Assembly (NCBI GenBank): GCA_022844565.1 | Contig: JALHLK010000044.1 | Span: 1-40,831, forward strand | Length of the DNA stretch: 40,831 nt | Reading direction: 5' to 3' | Source: Saprospiraceae bacterium | GTDB lineage: Bacteria > Bacteroidota > Bacteroidia > Chitinophagales > Saprospiraceae | Shown: positions 15,713-24,840 of the stretch, piece after piece | Layout of the letters: every line of letters begins with the position of its first letter | How positions within the stretch are numbered: the first letter of the stretch is position 1 | Notes under the pieces: model-generated | Seen by the model: the letters and a program-made list of their open reading frames with translations, nothing else | The model's database searches: none | What the model was told of the DNA's origin: nothing | Translations under genes and position numbers: made by a program

Positions 15713-15962
15713 TAGATTCCTCAATTGCTTTTCTTAAAATTAAAGTTTAAGTTGGATTTAATCAGGTTTAATTGGTCTATATTAATTTATGCGATTTGAA
15801 ATTTATTTTTATTTTGAATATGGGTCAAAATACAAATAATTGTAATCTTAAAATATTTTTTATAACCAATAAAATTATTTTATTTCAAAAAAAGTAATTC
15901 TAATTTAGAAAATAATATAAATTTACTATATTTTAATTTTTAACCATTATAAATAATTAACA
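15713..15962 (+). repeat. Duplicated spacer, copy 2 (between paralogues 2 and 3)
   Basis: This is the counterpart of 14956-15208. The promoter region is degraded relative to copy 1: TTA (15905-15907), 19 bases, TATATTTT (15927-15934). Paralogue 3 may therefore be transcribed more weakly. Confidence 0.82.
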
Positions 15963-16436
15963 ATGAAAGAAGAAAAAACACCTGGATGGGGATACCTAGA
16001 CCCGTCAAAATATAATGAACAGATTGTTTTTAGTGCTTCAAAAGAAGATCCTTTTCCACCATCGATTTCTCAGGGCCCAAAAACTGTTCATAGTTTAAAA
16101 GATGATGTAGATTTTTCATCTGACTTAAAAGAAGGGAGTCAACTAATTTTCAAATGCGGAGGAGATATTACCGCAATCAGAATAGTCAAAAAGGCCGATT
16201 CCGATAAAGATTCCGATCTATTTACTATTCTCACAAGTTTAGATGCTGACGGGAACATGCGAGGTGATAATGATTTTCCACAAAATACAAGATGGATTGG
16301 TATTGTCTCTTCTTCTGCTGAAAAAGGTCAAATAGAGCATTACAATATAGAATATTATGTTGACGGTGTCATTGAAGGAGGCAAACCTAAATTATTTATA
16401 CTAGATCCAAGGATTCAAATTAAACCTGAAGATTAA
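15963..16436 (+). CDS. Tandem paralogue 3 of an unrecognised family
   Basis: This 157-residue protein starts MKEEKTP and lacks the Met-Cys start of the other two. Conserved blocks are ISQGPKTVHSLKDD, GSQLIFKCGGDITAIRIVKK, FPQNTRWIGIVSSSAEKGQ, YNIEYYVDG and LDPRIQIKPED. It resembles paralogue 2 more than paralogue 1 in the centre, including a shared D-x-D-x-LF...SLDAD region. It ends two codons differently (KPED-stop). The gene is followed by a 356-base gap and then the histidine kinase on the same strand. Confidence 0.8.
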   Translation: MKEEKTPGWGYLDPSKYNEQIVFSASKEDPFPPSISQGPKTVHSLKDDVDFSSDLKEGSQLIFKCGGDITAIRIVKKADSDKDSDLFTILTSLDADGNMRGDNDFPQNTRWIGIVSSSAEKGQIEHYNIEYYVDGVIEGGKPKLFILDPRIQIKPED

Positions 16437-16792
16437 CAATTGAAGCCTCAATTGTTTGACTTGTTTTTAGTTGAAAAAAGTATCAAAAAAGGTATTTTAA
16501 TTTTAACGAAACTTTTTTGATTTAAAAACAGCTCTTAACTAAGGTCGGCAATAGAAACTGACGAAAAAATACTGATCACCGATAAAAATTGATCATTAAG
16601 CTTGGGAAGAATTGATATCAATATATTTTAAGATTTAAAGGCAAGTCATCCGTCATGGTGTTCGTTGAATAATGTTTTTTAATATGTAATCTTTAAAAAA
16701 TAACAATTGTACATTTAGTATTTTACCAAAAATATTTTTATCATCACATTCTGAAACATAAAAAAGTAAACAATAAAATTTTTGAAAAAATA
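16437..16792. other. Gap between paralogue 3 and the histidine kinase
   Basis: AT-rich and non-coding in both directions as far as I can see. Only the first ~15 bases resemble the 3' flanks of paralogues 1 and 2 (CCTCAATTG). No terminator and no exact promoter were identified. Confidence 0.45.
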
Positions 16793-18766
16793 TTGAAATA
16801 TTGTTTTTTATCAATTCTGATGTTGAATTGTATCTTGTCATTTTCTCAAGATAGCAAGGTAGCTGATAGCTTATTGCTAATATATAACAAAGAGCAACTT
16901 TTAGGAATAAATAAACTAGAACTGTTACTTGATTTATCTTTTAATACAGCTAATAATGATGAAGCCTTAAATTTTGCTAACGAGCTCATAAAGTCATCAC
17001 ATTCGCTTAATAATGATTTGTTTTTATACAAAGGTTATAGTTTAAGAGGTCAAATTTACCAAAGAATCGGAGATCTTCCAGCCACTTTAAAAGACTATAT
17101 AAAGGCAAGTGAAATAGCATCAAAAATAAAAAATAAAAAATACGAAGGTGCGACGATCATTCTGATTGCAGGTTTATATTCACAGATGGGTAACACCCCA
17201 TTATCAAGGAAATATTATGATGAAGGGATAAGCATCTTACGTGAGACTAAAATATCACTTACCTTAGCCTCTGGTTTGTTAAATGCAGGGGATTTAGAAT
17301 TTAACACTGGTAACCACAACGCTGCAATAAAGTTTTTCAAAGAGGCACAATCTTTATTCCAACAATTAAACTACGAATCAGGTATTGCCTACTCTTACGG
17401 TAATTTTGGAAAAGTCTATGCTGCACAAGGCAGATATGAGTTGGCAGAACAAGAACTCAATAAATGCTTAAAAATTTTAGAAGAACAGGAGGATTATTAT
17501 GGCATATCAGACTATTTGAAATCAATGTCTGAAATATATATAAAAAGGAAAGAATATCCAATTGCCATTTCTTATGCTCAAAGAAGCGTTAAATTAGCTC
17601 AGGAATATAATTTAGTCGAACAATTGAGTTCTACTAATGCGATACTAGCTCAACTTTATGAAGATATCAATCAAAAGGACTTGGCCTTAAAGTATTACAA
17701 AGACCATATTACCTATCGGGACAGCCTAATCAATCTAAAAAATGTGCAAGAAGCTGCTGATTTGCGGACTAATTTTGAAGTATCTCAAAAACAAAATGAA
17801 GTAAATCTACTTACTCAAACAAAGAAAAATCAGCGATTAATTAGTTTTGGAATTGGCATTTTAACGCTGTTATTGGGGATAATTGCTCTATTGTGGTATA
17901 GACGTTACTTGTTTTCACAAAAAACGAATCAAATTATCAAAGGTGAACGTGATCGAGCTAACCAAGCTTTTTCTGAGTTAAAATCGACACAAGAACAATT
18001 GATACAACAAGAGAAACTAGCAAGCCTTGGGCAACTTACTTCAGGTATTGCACATGAAATGAAAAACCCATTAAATTTTATCAATAATTTTGCTGACCTA
18101 TCAAGCGAATTGATACAAGAAGCTTTGGATGAAATAGAAAAATCAAATAAGGATAACCATATTGATGAAGCGCTAGAAATCCTCTCAGATGTTAAAGTCA
18201 ATATCAAAAAAATATTAGAGCACGGCAAAAGGGTAGACACCATAGTTAATACCATGTTACTTCATGCAAAGCCAGGCAACATAAATAATCAAAATACCGC
18301 AATAAATGATTTAATAAAAAATTATATCCACATCTGCTACCAAGGCATGCAGGTTAGCAAAAACCCAATTGATGTAAAGATTGAAATGGACCTTGAAGAA
18401 AACCTGCCGAATGTATTATTGAATATGGAAGAGTTTTCAAGAGTAATCATCAATCTATGTAATAATGCATTTGATGCCATGAAAACAAAAAAAGCCAAAA
18501 TCGGACAATATACCCCAGTACTTAGTATAAAAACCCTCATGAAAAACAATTTTTTAAGCCTTGCAATACAGGATAACGGTTGTGGGATTTCGGACGCTAT
18601 TAAAGATAAAATTTTTCAACCTTTTTTTACTACTAAACAAGGGAATGAAGGTACAGGACTGGGCCTAAGTGTCACACACGAAATAATCAGAAGACATGGA
18701 TTTGAGCTAATAGTGGACTCAGAAGAAGGCATTGGTACTGAGTTTATTATAAAAATTCCATGTTAG
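16793..18766 (+). CDS. TPR-repeat sensor histidine kinase
   Basis: This 657-residue kinase has a signal sequence (residues 1-19, ending FSQ), about seven tetratricopeptide-like helical pairs (40-330) predicted to lie in the periplasm, and one membrane helix (349-369). A coiled coil (380-408) precedes the HisKA region with His421 in GIAHEMKNPLNF. The ATPase domain has N box NLCNNAFDAM (Asn557/558), G1 DNGCGIS (594-600), F box IFQPFFTTK and G2 GTGLGLSVTHE. There is no receiver domain, and no response regulator is adjacent, so the partner is elsewhere. The start is a TTG at 16793; the first ATG (16820) would cut the signal sequence in half. It follows three paralogues that could be its target or its ligand; this link is inference. 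Confidence 0.9.
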   Translation: MKYCFLSILMLNCILSFSQDSKVADSLLLIYNKEQLLGINKLELLLDLSFNTANNDEALNFANELIKSSHSLNNDLFLYKGYSLRGQIYQRIGDLPATLKDYIKASEIASKIKNKKYEGATIILIAGLYSQMGNTPLSRKYYDEGISILRETKISLTLASGLLNAGDLEFNTGNHNAAIKFFKEAQSLFQQLNYESGIAYSYGNFGKVYAAQGRYELAEQELNKCLKILEEQEDYYGISDYLKSMSEIYIKRKEYPIAISYAQRSVKLAQEYNLVEQLSSTNAILAQLYEDINQKDLALKYYKDHITYRDSLINLKNVQEAADLRTNFEVSQKQNEVNLLTQTKKNQRLISFGIGILTLLLGIIALLWYRRYLFSQKTNQIIKGERDRANQAFSELKSTQEQLIQQEKLASLGQLTSGIAHEMKNPLNFINNFADLSSELIQEALDEIEKSNKDNHIDEALEILSDVKVNIKKILEHGKRVDTIVNTMLLHAKPGNINNQNTAINDLIKNYIHICYQGMQVSKNPIDVKIEMDLEENLPNVLLNMEEFSRVIINLCNNAFDAMKTKKAKIGQYTPVLSIKTLMKNNFLSLAIQDNGCGISDAIKDKIFQPFFTTKQGNEGTGLGLSVTHEIIRRHGFELIVDSEEGIGTEFIIKIPC

Positions 18767-18942
18767 GTTGATACCATACTTATTAACTCATCTTTAATTT
18801 GTTAGTTAACATTCGACAAATAACTTTTGGATCCCTCAAAATTGATTTTTTATTAGGGCATCTTATGAAGAGAATATACCCCTAAAATAGTAAAAAAATG
18901 AGTTATTATATTATTAAAAATAAAAATATATCTGCTTATTTA

Positions 18943-18972
18943 TTGGCTTTATCCACAATATTTCTACTTTTG
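18943..18972 (+). promoter_or_regulatory. Consensus promoter of the DUF2723 gene
   Basis: TTG (18943-18945), exactly 19 bases, then TACTTTTG (18965-18972). The start codon lies 35 bases downstream. Confidence 0.78.
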
Positions 18973-19007
18973 TAGTGTTTTGTAAAAAATAATCAAAAAT
19001 AATAACA

Positions 19008-22000
19008 ATGTCATTTAAGAGAGCTGTTAACATCTCAGGTATACTTGTTTTTTTAATATCCATGTTTGTGTACTATCAATCTGCTGAAAGAACAGGTAGT
19101 TTGTGGGATTGTGGGGAGTTTATATTGGGAGCATATAAGTTGCAAGTAGTTCACCCACCGGGTGCAAGTTTGTTTTTATTAGTTGGTAGATTGTTTACGG
19201 CAGTAGCTGAGGCGGTCTCAGACAATCCTTCTAATATTGCCTTTGCGGTGAATCTTATGTCATCCATGCTTAGTGCTTTTGCGGCAGTTTTTTTTGGTTG
19301 GATAGCTATGATATTTGGTAAAATTTCCTTAGTAGGAAGGGACAACGAAACAGACTTCAATCAAAATATTGCGTTGATATTTGTAGGATTGGTCACAGGT
19401 CTAGCTAGTGCATTTAGTACGACGATGTGGTTTAGTGCGGTAGAGGGTGAAGTTTATGCTACATCTACCTTCTTTACTGCTTTGACCGTTTGGGCAGCTG
19501 TCAAATGGTATAATTTACCCAATGAATCAACCCACGATAGATGGTTGGTACTTGCGTTATTTTCTGCGGGTCTTTCTACAGGAGTTCACTTATTAAGTTT
19601 GCTTACACTTCCAGCTTTAGCGGCACTTTATTATTTCAAAAAATATGAAAAAAGAACAATCGTTGGTCTGGGTACTGCCATATTAGCAAGTTTGGCTATC
19701 ATTTATTTTGTTATGAAGACGGTAATAGTTGGCATACCTACTTTGTGGAGTAAATTTGAAATCTTCACTGTTAATACACTAGGGTTACCAGTTCATAGTG
19801 GTTTAGTGCCTACCATTTTATTAGTTGGGGCCATTAGTTTCTTTGCCCTAAGGTATACGCACCAGAAAAATAATCAACTTCTGCAAACGATATTTTTATC
19901 TATGGTACTGATTGTTATTGCATCTACTACGGTAGGGGTTGTAGTGATAAGAGCTAATGCAGATACTCCGATTAACATGAATACACCAGACAATGTAATG
20001 CGATTGATACCTTATCTCAATAGAGAGCAATATGGTGAACGTCCACTTTTGAAAGGTCCACATTTTGATGCTAAACCAGTAAGTGTTAATAGAGAAGCCA
20101 GATATGGACTTGTTGGCAAGTCCTACAAAAAAGTAGATGAAAAATTGGATTATGTCTGGAATCCTAGGGATAACATTTTCTTACCTAGAATCGGACACCA
20201 AGACAGACCCGAGATACACAATATGTGGAAAGAAGCATTAGGATATAGTACAGGAAAACAGAGTATGTCGAGTTACAACTGGGCATTTTTGTTTAAATAT
20301 CAGGTCAATTGGATGTACTGGAGATATTTTATGTGGAATTTTGTTGGTCGACAAAATGCTGATCAAGGGTACATGCCTTGGAATGTAAAGGATGGCAACT
20401 GGCTGAGTGGTATCAAAGCGATTGATGAAGCAAAATTGTACAATCAAGATAAGCTACCTGATGCAATAAAAGACGAAGAGTCAAGAAATACCTATTATTT
20501 TCTTCCACTTATTTTTGGTCTGATTGGGTTGTTATATCACTTTAGAAAGTCAAAAGACGAATTTTTGGTACTTGTCTCGTTGTTCTTAATAACAGGGCTT
20601 GGTATTATAATTTATTCTAATCAGCCTCCAAATGAACCAAGAGAAAGAGATTATGTACTTGTAGGTTCTATTCTTACTTTTTGTGTATGGATCGGATTGG
20701 CAGTGCTAGCGATATACGAATTGGTTTCTAAAAAAATGAAAAGTATGTCGTTGGTTGGAGGTGTTTTAGGTGGTCTGTTGGTACTTACAGCTCCATTGAT
20801 AATGGGTTTTAAAAATTATAACGACCACAGTAGAAAAGACCATACGGGAGCTAGAGACTATGCAAGTAATTTTCTAAATTCTGTAGAAAAAAATGCCATT
20901 ATATTCACTTATGGAGATAACGACACTTATCCTCTATGGTACGCTCAAGAAGTAGAAAATATAAGAAGAGATGTGCGAGTGGTGAATTTAAGTCTTATAG
21001 CTGTAGATTGGTATATCAATAAACTGCGCAATAAGGTAAATGACTCACCTCCTATCAAATTATCTATTCCTGCAGATCAATACCTATATAAAAATCTTAA
21101 TCAAGTGATGCTTCCGGATGCTAACCAATCACAATTCGGCTCACTAAGTGTCAAAGATGCGTTGAATATGGCAGCAAATGGTCAAAAATCCTCTAATGGT
21201 TTGGCCTATCTAAGCTCTTCAAATCTTTTTCTTACCATAGATAAGCAAAAGTATATTGCTTCAGGCATGTTAAAAGATGATCCATCGACCTTTGTAGAAA
21301 ACCTTCCAATCAAAGTGCCTAACCCACAATATTTAACAAAAGATGATATTGCGATACTTGACATATTAGCTACTAATATTAATGAGCGACCGATCTACTT
21401 CTCTGTAACTTGTAAAAATGACAAATTGATGGGGCTCAATGACTACATGCAGTCAGAAGGTCTTGCTTTAAGAATTGTTCCTATCAAATCTGTTTCCGAC
21501 GTAAACTTAGGAATCTATGGGTCAGGGAGAGTAGATACAGAATTGGCCTATAACAATATCATGACCAAATGGAAATGGGGTGGATTTGATAAAAAGAAGA
21601 TGTTTGTTGATCGCAGTTACTTAGCAGCAGTACAAGCGAAGAAGTATGCTATGCTTCGGACTGGATTTAGCCTTCTTAATCAAGCAGATACTACGAGAGC
21701 TGTCAAAATAATCAATAAGTATTTTGAAGCATTTCCTAATATGAATTTTAGATATGATGCATCAACAGCCTCGTTTATAAACATACTTGTAAGGGCTAAT
21801 GCAATGGAAGATGCAAAAAAACACATAAGAATTTTGGCAGAAGAAACTAGGCAACATTTAGAATTTTATGAATCCTTAGATGCAGATGATTTAAGTGGGT
21901 CTTTTTCTCAAGATTATTCATATTTTAATAGGTGTGTATCAGAAATTAAACAGCTTTTACCACAAATCAATGATCCTAAGTTTACAATGGAAATTGATAA

Positions 22001-22052
22001 ATCACTTGGTAAATTTAGTGCAGCAAATCCAGCCACAAACTTACCTAACTAA
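19008..22052 (+). CDS. DUF2723 (GT117-type) multispanning membrane protein
   Basis: This 1014-residue protein has about ten or more membrane helices in the N-terminal and central parts and a large soluble C-terminal region. The DUF2723 signature TGSLWDCGEF (29-38) and HPPGASLFLLVGR (49-61) lies in the first extracytoplasmic loop, the layout of GT-C glycosyltransferases where acidic residues there are catalytic. The eukaryotic relative TMEM260 is a protein O-mannosyltransferase (GT117). Bacteroidota homologues are widespread, and a role in glycosylating exported proteins is inferred. Later motifs include NQPPNEPRERDYVLVGS and TYGDNDTYPLWYAQEVE, both typical of the long bacterial members. It is monocistronic, with its own promoter and a strong terminator. 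Confidence 0.88.
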   Translation: MSFKRAVNISGILVFLISMFVYYQSAERTGSLWDCGEFILGAYKLQVVHPPGASLFLLVGRLFTAVAEAVSDNPSNIAFAVNLMSSMLSAFAAVFFGWIAMIFGKISLVGRDNETDFNQNIALIFVGLVTGLASAFSTTMWFSAVEGEVYATSTFFTALTVWAAVKWYNLPNESTHDRWLVLALFSAGLSTGVHLLSLLTLPALAALYYFKKYEKRTIVGLGTAILASLAIIYFVMKTVIVGIPTLWSKFEIFTVNTLGLPVHSGLVPTILLVGAISFFALRYTHQKNNQLLQTIFLSMVLIVIASTTVGVVVIRANADTPINMNTPDNVMRLIPYLNREQYGERPLLKGPHFDAKPVSVNREARYGLVGKSYKKVDEKLDYVWNPRDNIFLPRIGHQDRPEIHNMWKEALGYSTGKQSMSSYNWAFLFKYQVNWMYWRYFMWNFVGRQNADQGYMPWNVKDGNWLSGIKAIDEAKLYNQDKLPDAIKDEESRNTYYFLPLIFGLIGLLYHFRKSKDEFLVLVSLFLITGLGIIIYSNQPPNEPRERDYVLVGSILTFCVWIGLAVLAIYELVSKKMKSMSLVGGVLGGLLVLTAPLIMGFKNYNDHSRKDHTGARDYASNFLNSVEKNAIIFTYGDNDTYPLWYAQEVENIRRDVRVVNLSLIAVDWYINKLRNKVNDSPPIKLSIPADQYLYKNLNQVMLPDANQSQFGSLSVKDALNMAANGQKSSNGLAYLSSSNLFLTIDKQKYIASGMLKDDPSTFVENLPIKVPNPQYLTKDDIAILDILATNINERPIYFSVTCKNDKLMGLNDYMQSEGLALRIVPIKSVSDVNLGIYGSGRVDTELAYNNIMTKWKWGGFDKKKMFVDRSYLAAVQAKKYAMLRTGFSLLNQADTTRAVKIINKYFEAFPNMNFRYDASTASFINILVRANAMEDAKKHIRILAEETRQHLEFYESLDADDLSGSFSQDYSYFNRCVSEIKQLLPQINDPKFTMEIDKSLGKFSAANPATNLPN

Positions 22053-22079
22053 TAAAGAGTATACAAACATTCGACATTT

Positions 22080-22123
22080 AGCCAAATCTTAATATATTTA
22101 GTGTATTAAGATTTGGCTTTTTG
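22080..22123 (+). terminator. Strong rho-independent terminator after the DUF2723 gene
   Basis: AGCCAAATCTTAATA (22080-22094) and TATTAAGATTTGGCT (22104-22118) are perfect 15-bp inverse complements with a 9-base loop, followed by five T. The stop codon is 28 bases upstream. Confidence 0.9.
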
Positions 22124-22220
22124 TTTGCCTAATTTAAACTGTATTCCTTCATTTTGCGACCGATCAACCATTCCAAGACGGCTCTTTTAACGAAGATTTA
22201 TTTTTATACGATTGTTAATT

Positions 22221-22250
22221 TTGTCTTGTTGGTATAATTTATTAATTTTG
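22221..22250 (+). promoter_or_regulatory. Consensus promoter of the 43-residue gene
   Basis: TTG (22221-22223), exactly 19 bases, then TAATTTTG (22243-22250): a full match to the Bacteroidota consensus. The start codon is 20 bases downstream. Confidence 0.72.
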
Positions 22251-22270
22251 CGTTTCAAAATAATTTTAAA

Positions 22271-22402
22271 ATGGGTGGAAATATAAATTACAGCAAGCAA
22301 GGTGTTACTTTTGGTAAAATAATTGTTGCAATACTAGTTTTTATAATCTTAGTTATTTACGTCTATCATCATAACGCTAACGGGTTGGTATTTCCTCAAT
22401 AA
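22271..22402 (+). CDS. Small single-pass membrane peptide (43 residues)
   Basis: ATG at 22271 opens a 43-codon frame ending in TAA at 22400-22402. The peptide begins MGGNINYSKQ, then has one hydrophobic helix (VTFGKIIVAILVFIILVIYVY) and a short tail HHNANGLVFPQ. Support comes from a perfect consensus promoter 20 bases upstream and from isolation behind the strong terminator of the previous gene, so it forms its own transcription unit. I do not recognise the family. Small single-span proteins often act as subunits or regulators of membrane complexes. The His-His after the helix is notable. Confidence 0.65.
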   Translation: MGGNINYSKQGVTFGKIIVAILVFIILVIYVYHHNANGLVFPQ

Positions 22403-22569
22403 TAAGGAATATCAAAATATTGCCAATTGTTGTTTAGCCATATATCCTGTAGTTTTTCTAAATAAGTAAAGATTTAGGATTATAACCTGAAATTACAATA
22501 TTATTTAAATCTAGCTTAAATTCCTTAAAGTAGGCTATTTCGTGCCAGTAACACATTTTTTATAAAACT

Positions 22570-23625
22570 TTATTCCAGCTTACTCTTAAATGAATTAAGA
22601 TTAGTGCTAATACTCAAATGATTTGTACCACCAGCCAAATGGTGGTATCCTACACCGTAATCGATACGAAATTTGTTGATCTTTAATCCAAATCCTAAAC
22701 TAAAACCTGCTGAACTTCTAAATTGGGATAAAGACAATTCAGCTCTTCTTAAATGATTGTATCCTGCTCGCAATCTTAAATTTTCATTTTTGCCCAGTAG
22801 AAATTCTCCATTGATGATGACGTGCCTAAAAAAGTTGTCAACTCCTGCTTTGAAAGCTGATGTACCTTCATCATTTCCTCCAAGATTTGTTTCTTCTGTA
22901 AAATTTGGATCGTCGTACCGGATACCCCACTGATATAATCGATGTAGTATCACAGAAAACCTAAAAGGCATATATTTTAGCCTATTCGAAAATCCAACTT
23001 GAAAGTCAAAGGGGGTACCATATCTTTTGCCATTCAAAGTAGTTAATTCTGTGCCGAAATTTTGAAATACAGCTGCAAATTTTGTTCGATTTTCATTTGT
23101 AGAATACATACCACCGAGATCAAGAAGCATACCATTCGCCCGATATTGTTCAAAAGCGGAAATGGCAAATTTGATATTAGAGCCAATAGTAATTCTTTCA
23201 TTTATTTGTTTAGAAGACCCAAGTGTAATTGCTGATTCTGACGCTGTAAAATTTCCATTTTGCTGGCCTAAATCGTCAGCTGCTATAAATTCTCCGTAAT
23301 TAATAAATGTGGCTGCTATGTGATTGTTTAAACCCAGTTTTTTTAATCCAAAACCATAAGCAATATGTCCCTGACTTATCCCAGTAAAATGAAAATTATA
23401 ATTAAATGCTACTGATCCTGAGGTCTTTTCATTAAGTGATGCTGGATTTGCTAGCGCAATATTTACATCATCATCTGCGGTGGCGATCATATTACCACCC
23501 AAAGCGGTAATTCTCGAACTTGCAGGTAATCTTAAGAACTCAAAACTTCTTCGACCACCTATTTGTGTAAATGCCATGGTGGTATAAAATATCAACAGGA
23601 ATGCAAAGCAGAATTTTTTATTCAT
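22570..23625 (-). CDS. porQ: Type IX secretion system protein PorQ
   Basis: This 351-residue outer-membrane beta-barrel of the PorQ/PorV (FadL-like) group has a signal peptide (1-20, ending AFTQ). It then shows GGRRSFEFLRLPASSRITALGG and DDDVNIALANPASLN, the classical N-terminal signature of PorQ, and closes with RIDYGVGYHHLAGGTNHLSISTNL. In the T9SS, PorQ works with PorU, PorV and PorZ in the cell-surface attachment complex that processes cargo carrying a C-terminal sorting domain, such as the giant protein at 33357-38930. The start codon overlaps the 3' end of the MORN gene by 8 bases, so the two are probably cotranslated. Confidence 0.9.
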   Translation of the reverse strand: MNKKFCFAFLLIFYTTMAFTQIGGRRSFEFLRLPASSRITALGGNMIATADDDVNIALANPASLNEKTSGSVAFNYNFHFTGISQGHIAYGFGLKKLGLNNHIAATFINYGEFIAADDLGQQNGNFTASESAITLGSSKQINERITIGSNIKFAISAFEQYRANGMLLDLGGMYSTNENRTKFAAVFQNFGTELTTLNGKRYGTPFDFQVGFSNRLKYMPFRFSVILHRLYQWGIRYDDPNFTEETNLGGNDEGTSAFKAGVDNFFRHVIINGEFLLGKNENLRLRAGYNHLRRAELSLSQFRSSAGFSLGFGLKINKFRIDYGVGYHHLAGGTNHLSISTNLNSFKSKLE

Positions 23626-24232
23626 CGTTTACGGTTTCCTTTTTCCAAATCGTGCGGCATATGCCCAAAGTATCACAATTCATTTTTTTTATGAGCGCTC
23701 CCTTTTCATCAAACTGTTCTAAAAGGCCAAATTCTTTGTTGCCATTTCTATATGTTCCTTTCCACTTGATTACTTCGTTCGTATAATATTCTTCAAAAGG
23801 TCCATTTTCTAGGTCATTGACAAAATTAAGATATAAACGCTTTTTGCCATTGTCATAATAGGAAAGATATTTGCCTTCTAATTTATTTTCTACATTAAAA
23901 CATTTAAATTTTAGAACACCATTTTCATGATAACCTAATTGTTCACCCTTTAATTTTCCTTTTTCAAACATTTGAATCTCCTCAATCTTTCCATTTTCAT
24001 AATAAAAATATCTTTTGCCCTCCAAAAGGCCATTTTTGTATTCAGATTTCTCTAGAATTTTACCATTTTCATAAAAAGACTCAAATTTGCCGTGCTTTTC
24101 TCCTTTAGCATTAAGTTGAAAAATTTCTTTAACCTTTCCATTGTCGTAGTAAATCTTTTCTCTTTTTTGACACGAGATAAGTGTTAAAGCGAGTAATAAT
24201 ATAACTATATAAAGTCTATACATAGATGACAT
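23618..24232 (-). CDS. MORN-repeat lipoprotein (YwqK-like)
   Basis: This 204-residue protein has a lipoprotein signal (residues 4-21, LISC with Cys21) and about seven repeats of the MORN_2 type, each near YYxNGKxxxxxxYKNGxxxGK. Databases often call such proteins 'YwqK family antitoxin', but the name does not establish an antitoxin role, and no toxin is adjacent. The likely role is a surface or periplasmic repeat protein. Met4 is an alternative start with a better-placed signal. The gene overlaps porQ by 8 bases and follows the membrane protein gene by 17 bases, so the three form one operon. Confidence 0.82.
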   Translation of the reverse strand: MSSMYRLYIVILLLALTLISCQKREKIYYDNGKVKEIFQLNAKGEKHGKFESFYENGKILEKSEYKNGLLEGKRYFYYENGKIEEIQMFEKGKLKGEQLGYHENGVLKFKCFNVENKLEGKYLSYYDNGKKRLYLNFVNDLENGPFEEYYTNEVIKWKGTYRNGNKEFGLLEQFDEKGALIKKMNCDTLGICRTIWKKETVNDE

Positions 24233-24249
24233 CTCTTTTAATTATTTCT

Positions 24250-24750
24250 TTATAAAGCTTTTTTAAATAAATACCTAATCACAATAAAGATAACGATTAA
24301 AAGAAATAAAAATTGATAAAAGGGCATGAAAGTAAATACATAAATGTTGGTTTTTTCTAGTACCCACATAGCAATCAAAATAATTGCAATCATGGAAAGT
24401 AATGATGATATTTTTCCAAATCCTGGTACCAAATCCAGACTTATATTACTTTTTACAAGGCCCAAAGTAAGAAACATGCTAATTATGGGTAAAATCTGTG
24501 TATAAATATTAGCATCCATGATACTTCCTCTTTCAAAAAGGAATCTGTAAATGCTTAAGGTAATTGAAAAAATACCTGGAATACATACTGCGTAAATTAA
24601 AAATGTATAAAGATAATTCCATGGTACGAGGTGCCCTTCTCCCTTCCCAAACCATTTTGCCAATGCTGCCGTCAAAGGCAACAATGCAAAGTACATAAGC
24701 ACCATTTCTTGTTGAGTTGAGCAAATTTCAAAAAACTGTCCAAGCGTCAT
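24250..24750 (-). CDS. Small multispanning membrane protein, unknown function
   Basis: This 166-residue protein has four likely membrane helices at about 18-34, 45-68, 84-98 plus 112-130, and 139-161. It has no catalytic motif and ends in a basic YLFKKAL. I do not recognise a named family. It is the first gene of a minus-strand operon with the MORN lipoprotein and porQ, and it is divergent from the M28 peptidase gene, with 90 bases between the starts. On the minus strand TACTTTTA upstream is a possible -7 element, but its -33 TTG is 22 bases away. Confidence 0.78.
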   Translation of the reverse strand: MTLGQFFEICSTQQEMVLMYFALLPLTAALAKWFGKGEGHLVPWNYLYTFLIYAVCIPGIFSITLSIYRFLFERGSIMDANIYTQILPIISMFLTLGLVKSNISLDLVPGFGKISSLLSMIAIILIAMWVLEKTNIYVFTFMPFYQFLFLLIVIFIVIRYLFKKAL

Positions 24751-24840
24751 TTTTATAATATTTACTTAAAATGTAAAAGTAATATATGATTATCGTAATT
24801 ATACAATATATTTGAGTTCAATATAAATATTTTAAAGAAG

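Noticed and set aside
14515-16436. PixA/AidA inclusion-body protein family for the three paralogues
   Set aside because: Only GDTIRW and the DP-I-I-P ending are reminiscent; the N-terminal family signature is absent.
16653-16841. A 62-codon minus-strand frame before the histidine kinase
   Set aside because: It overlaps the kinase start and shows no features of a protein.
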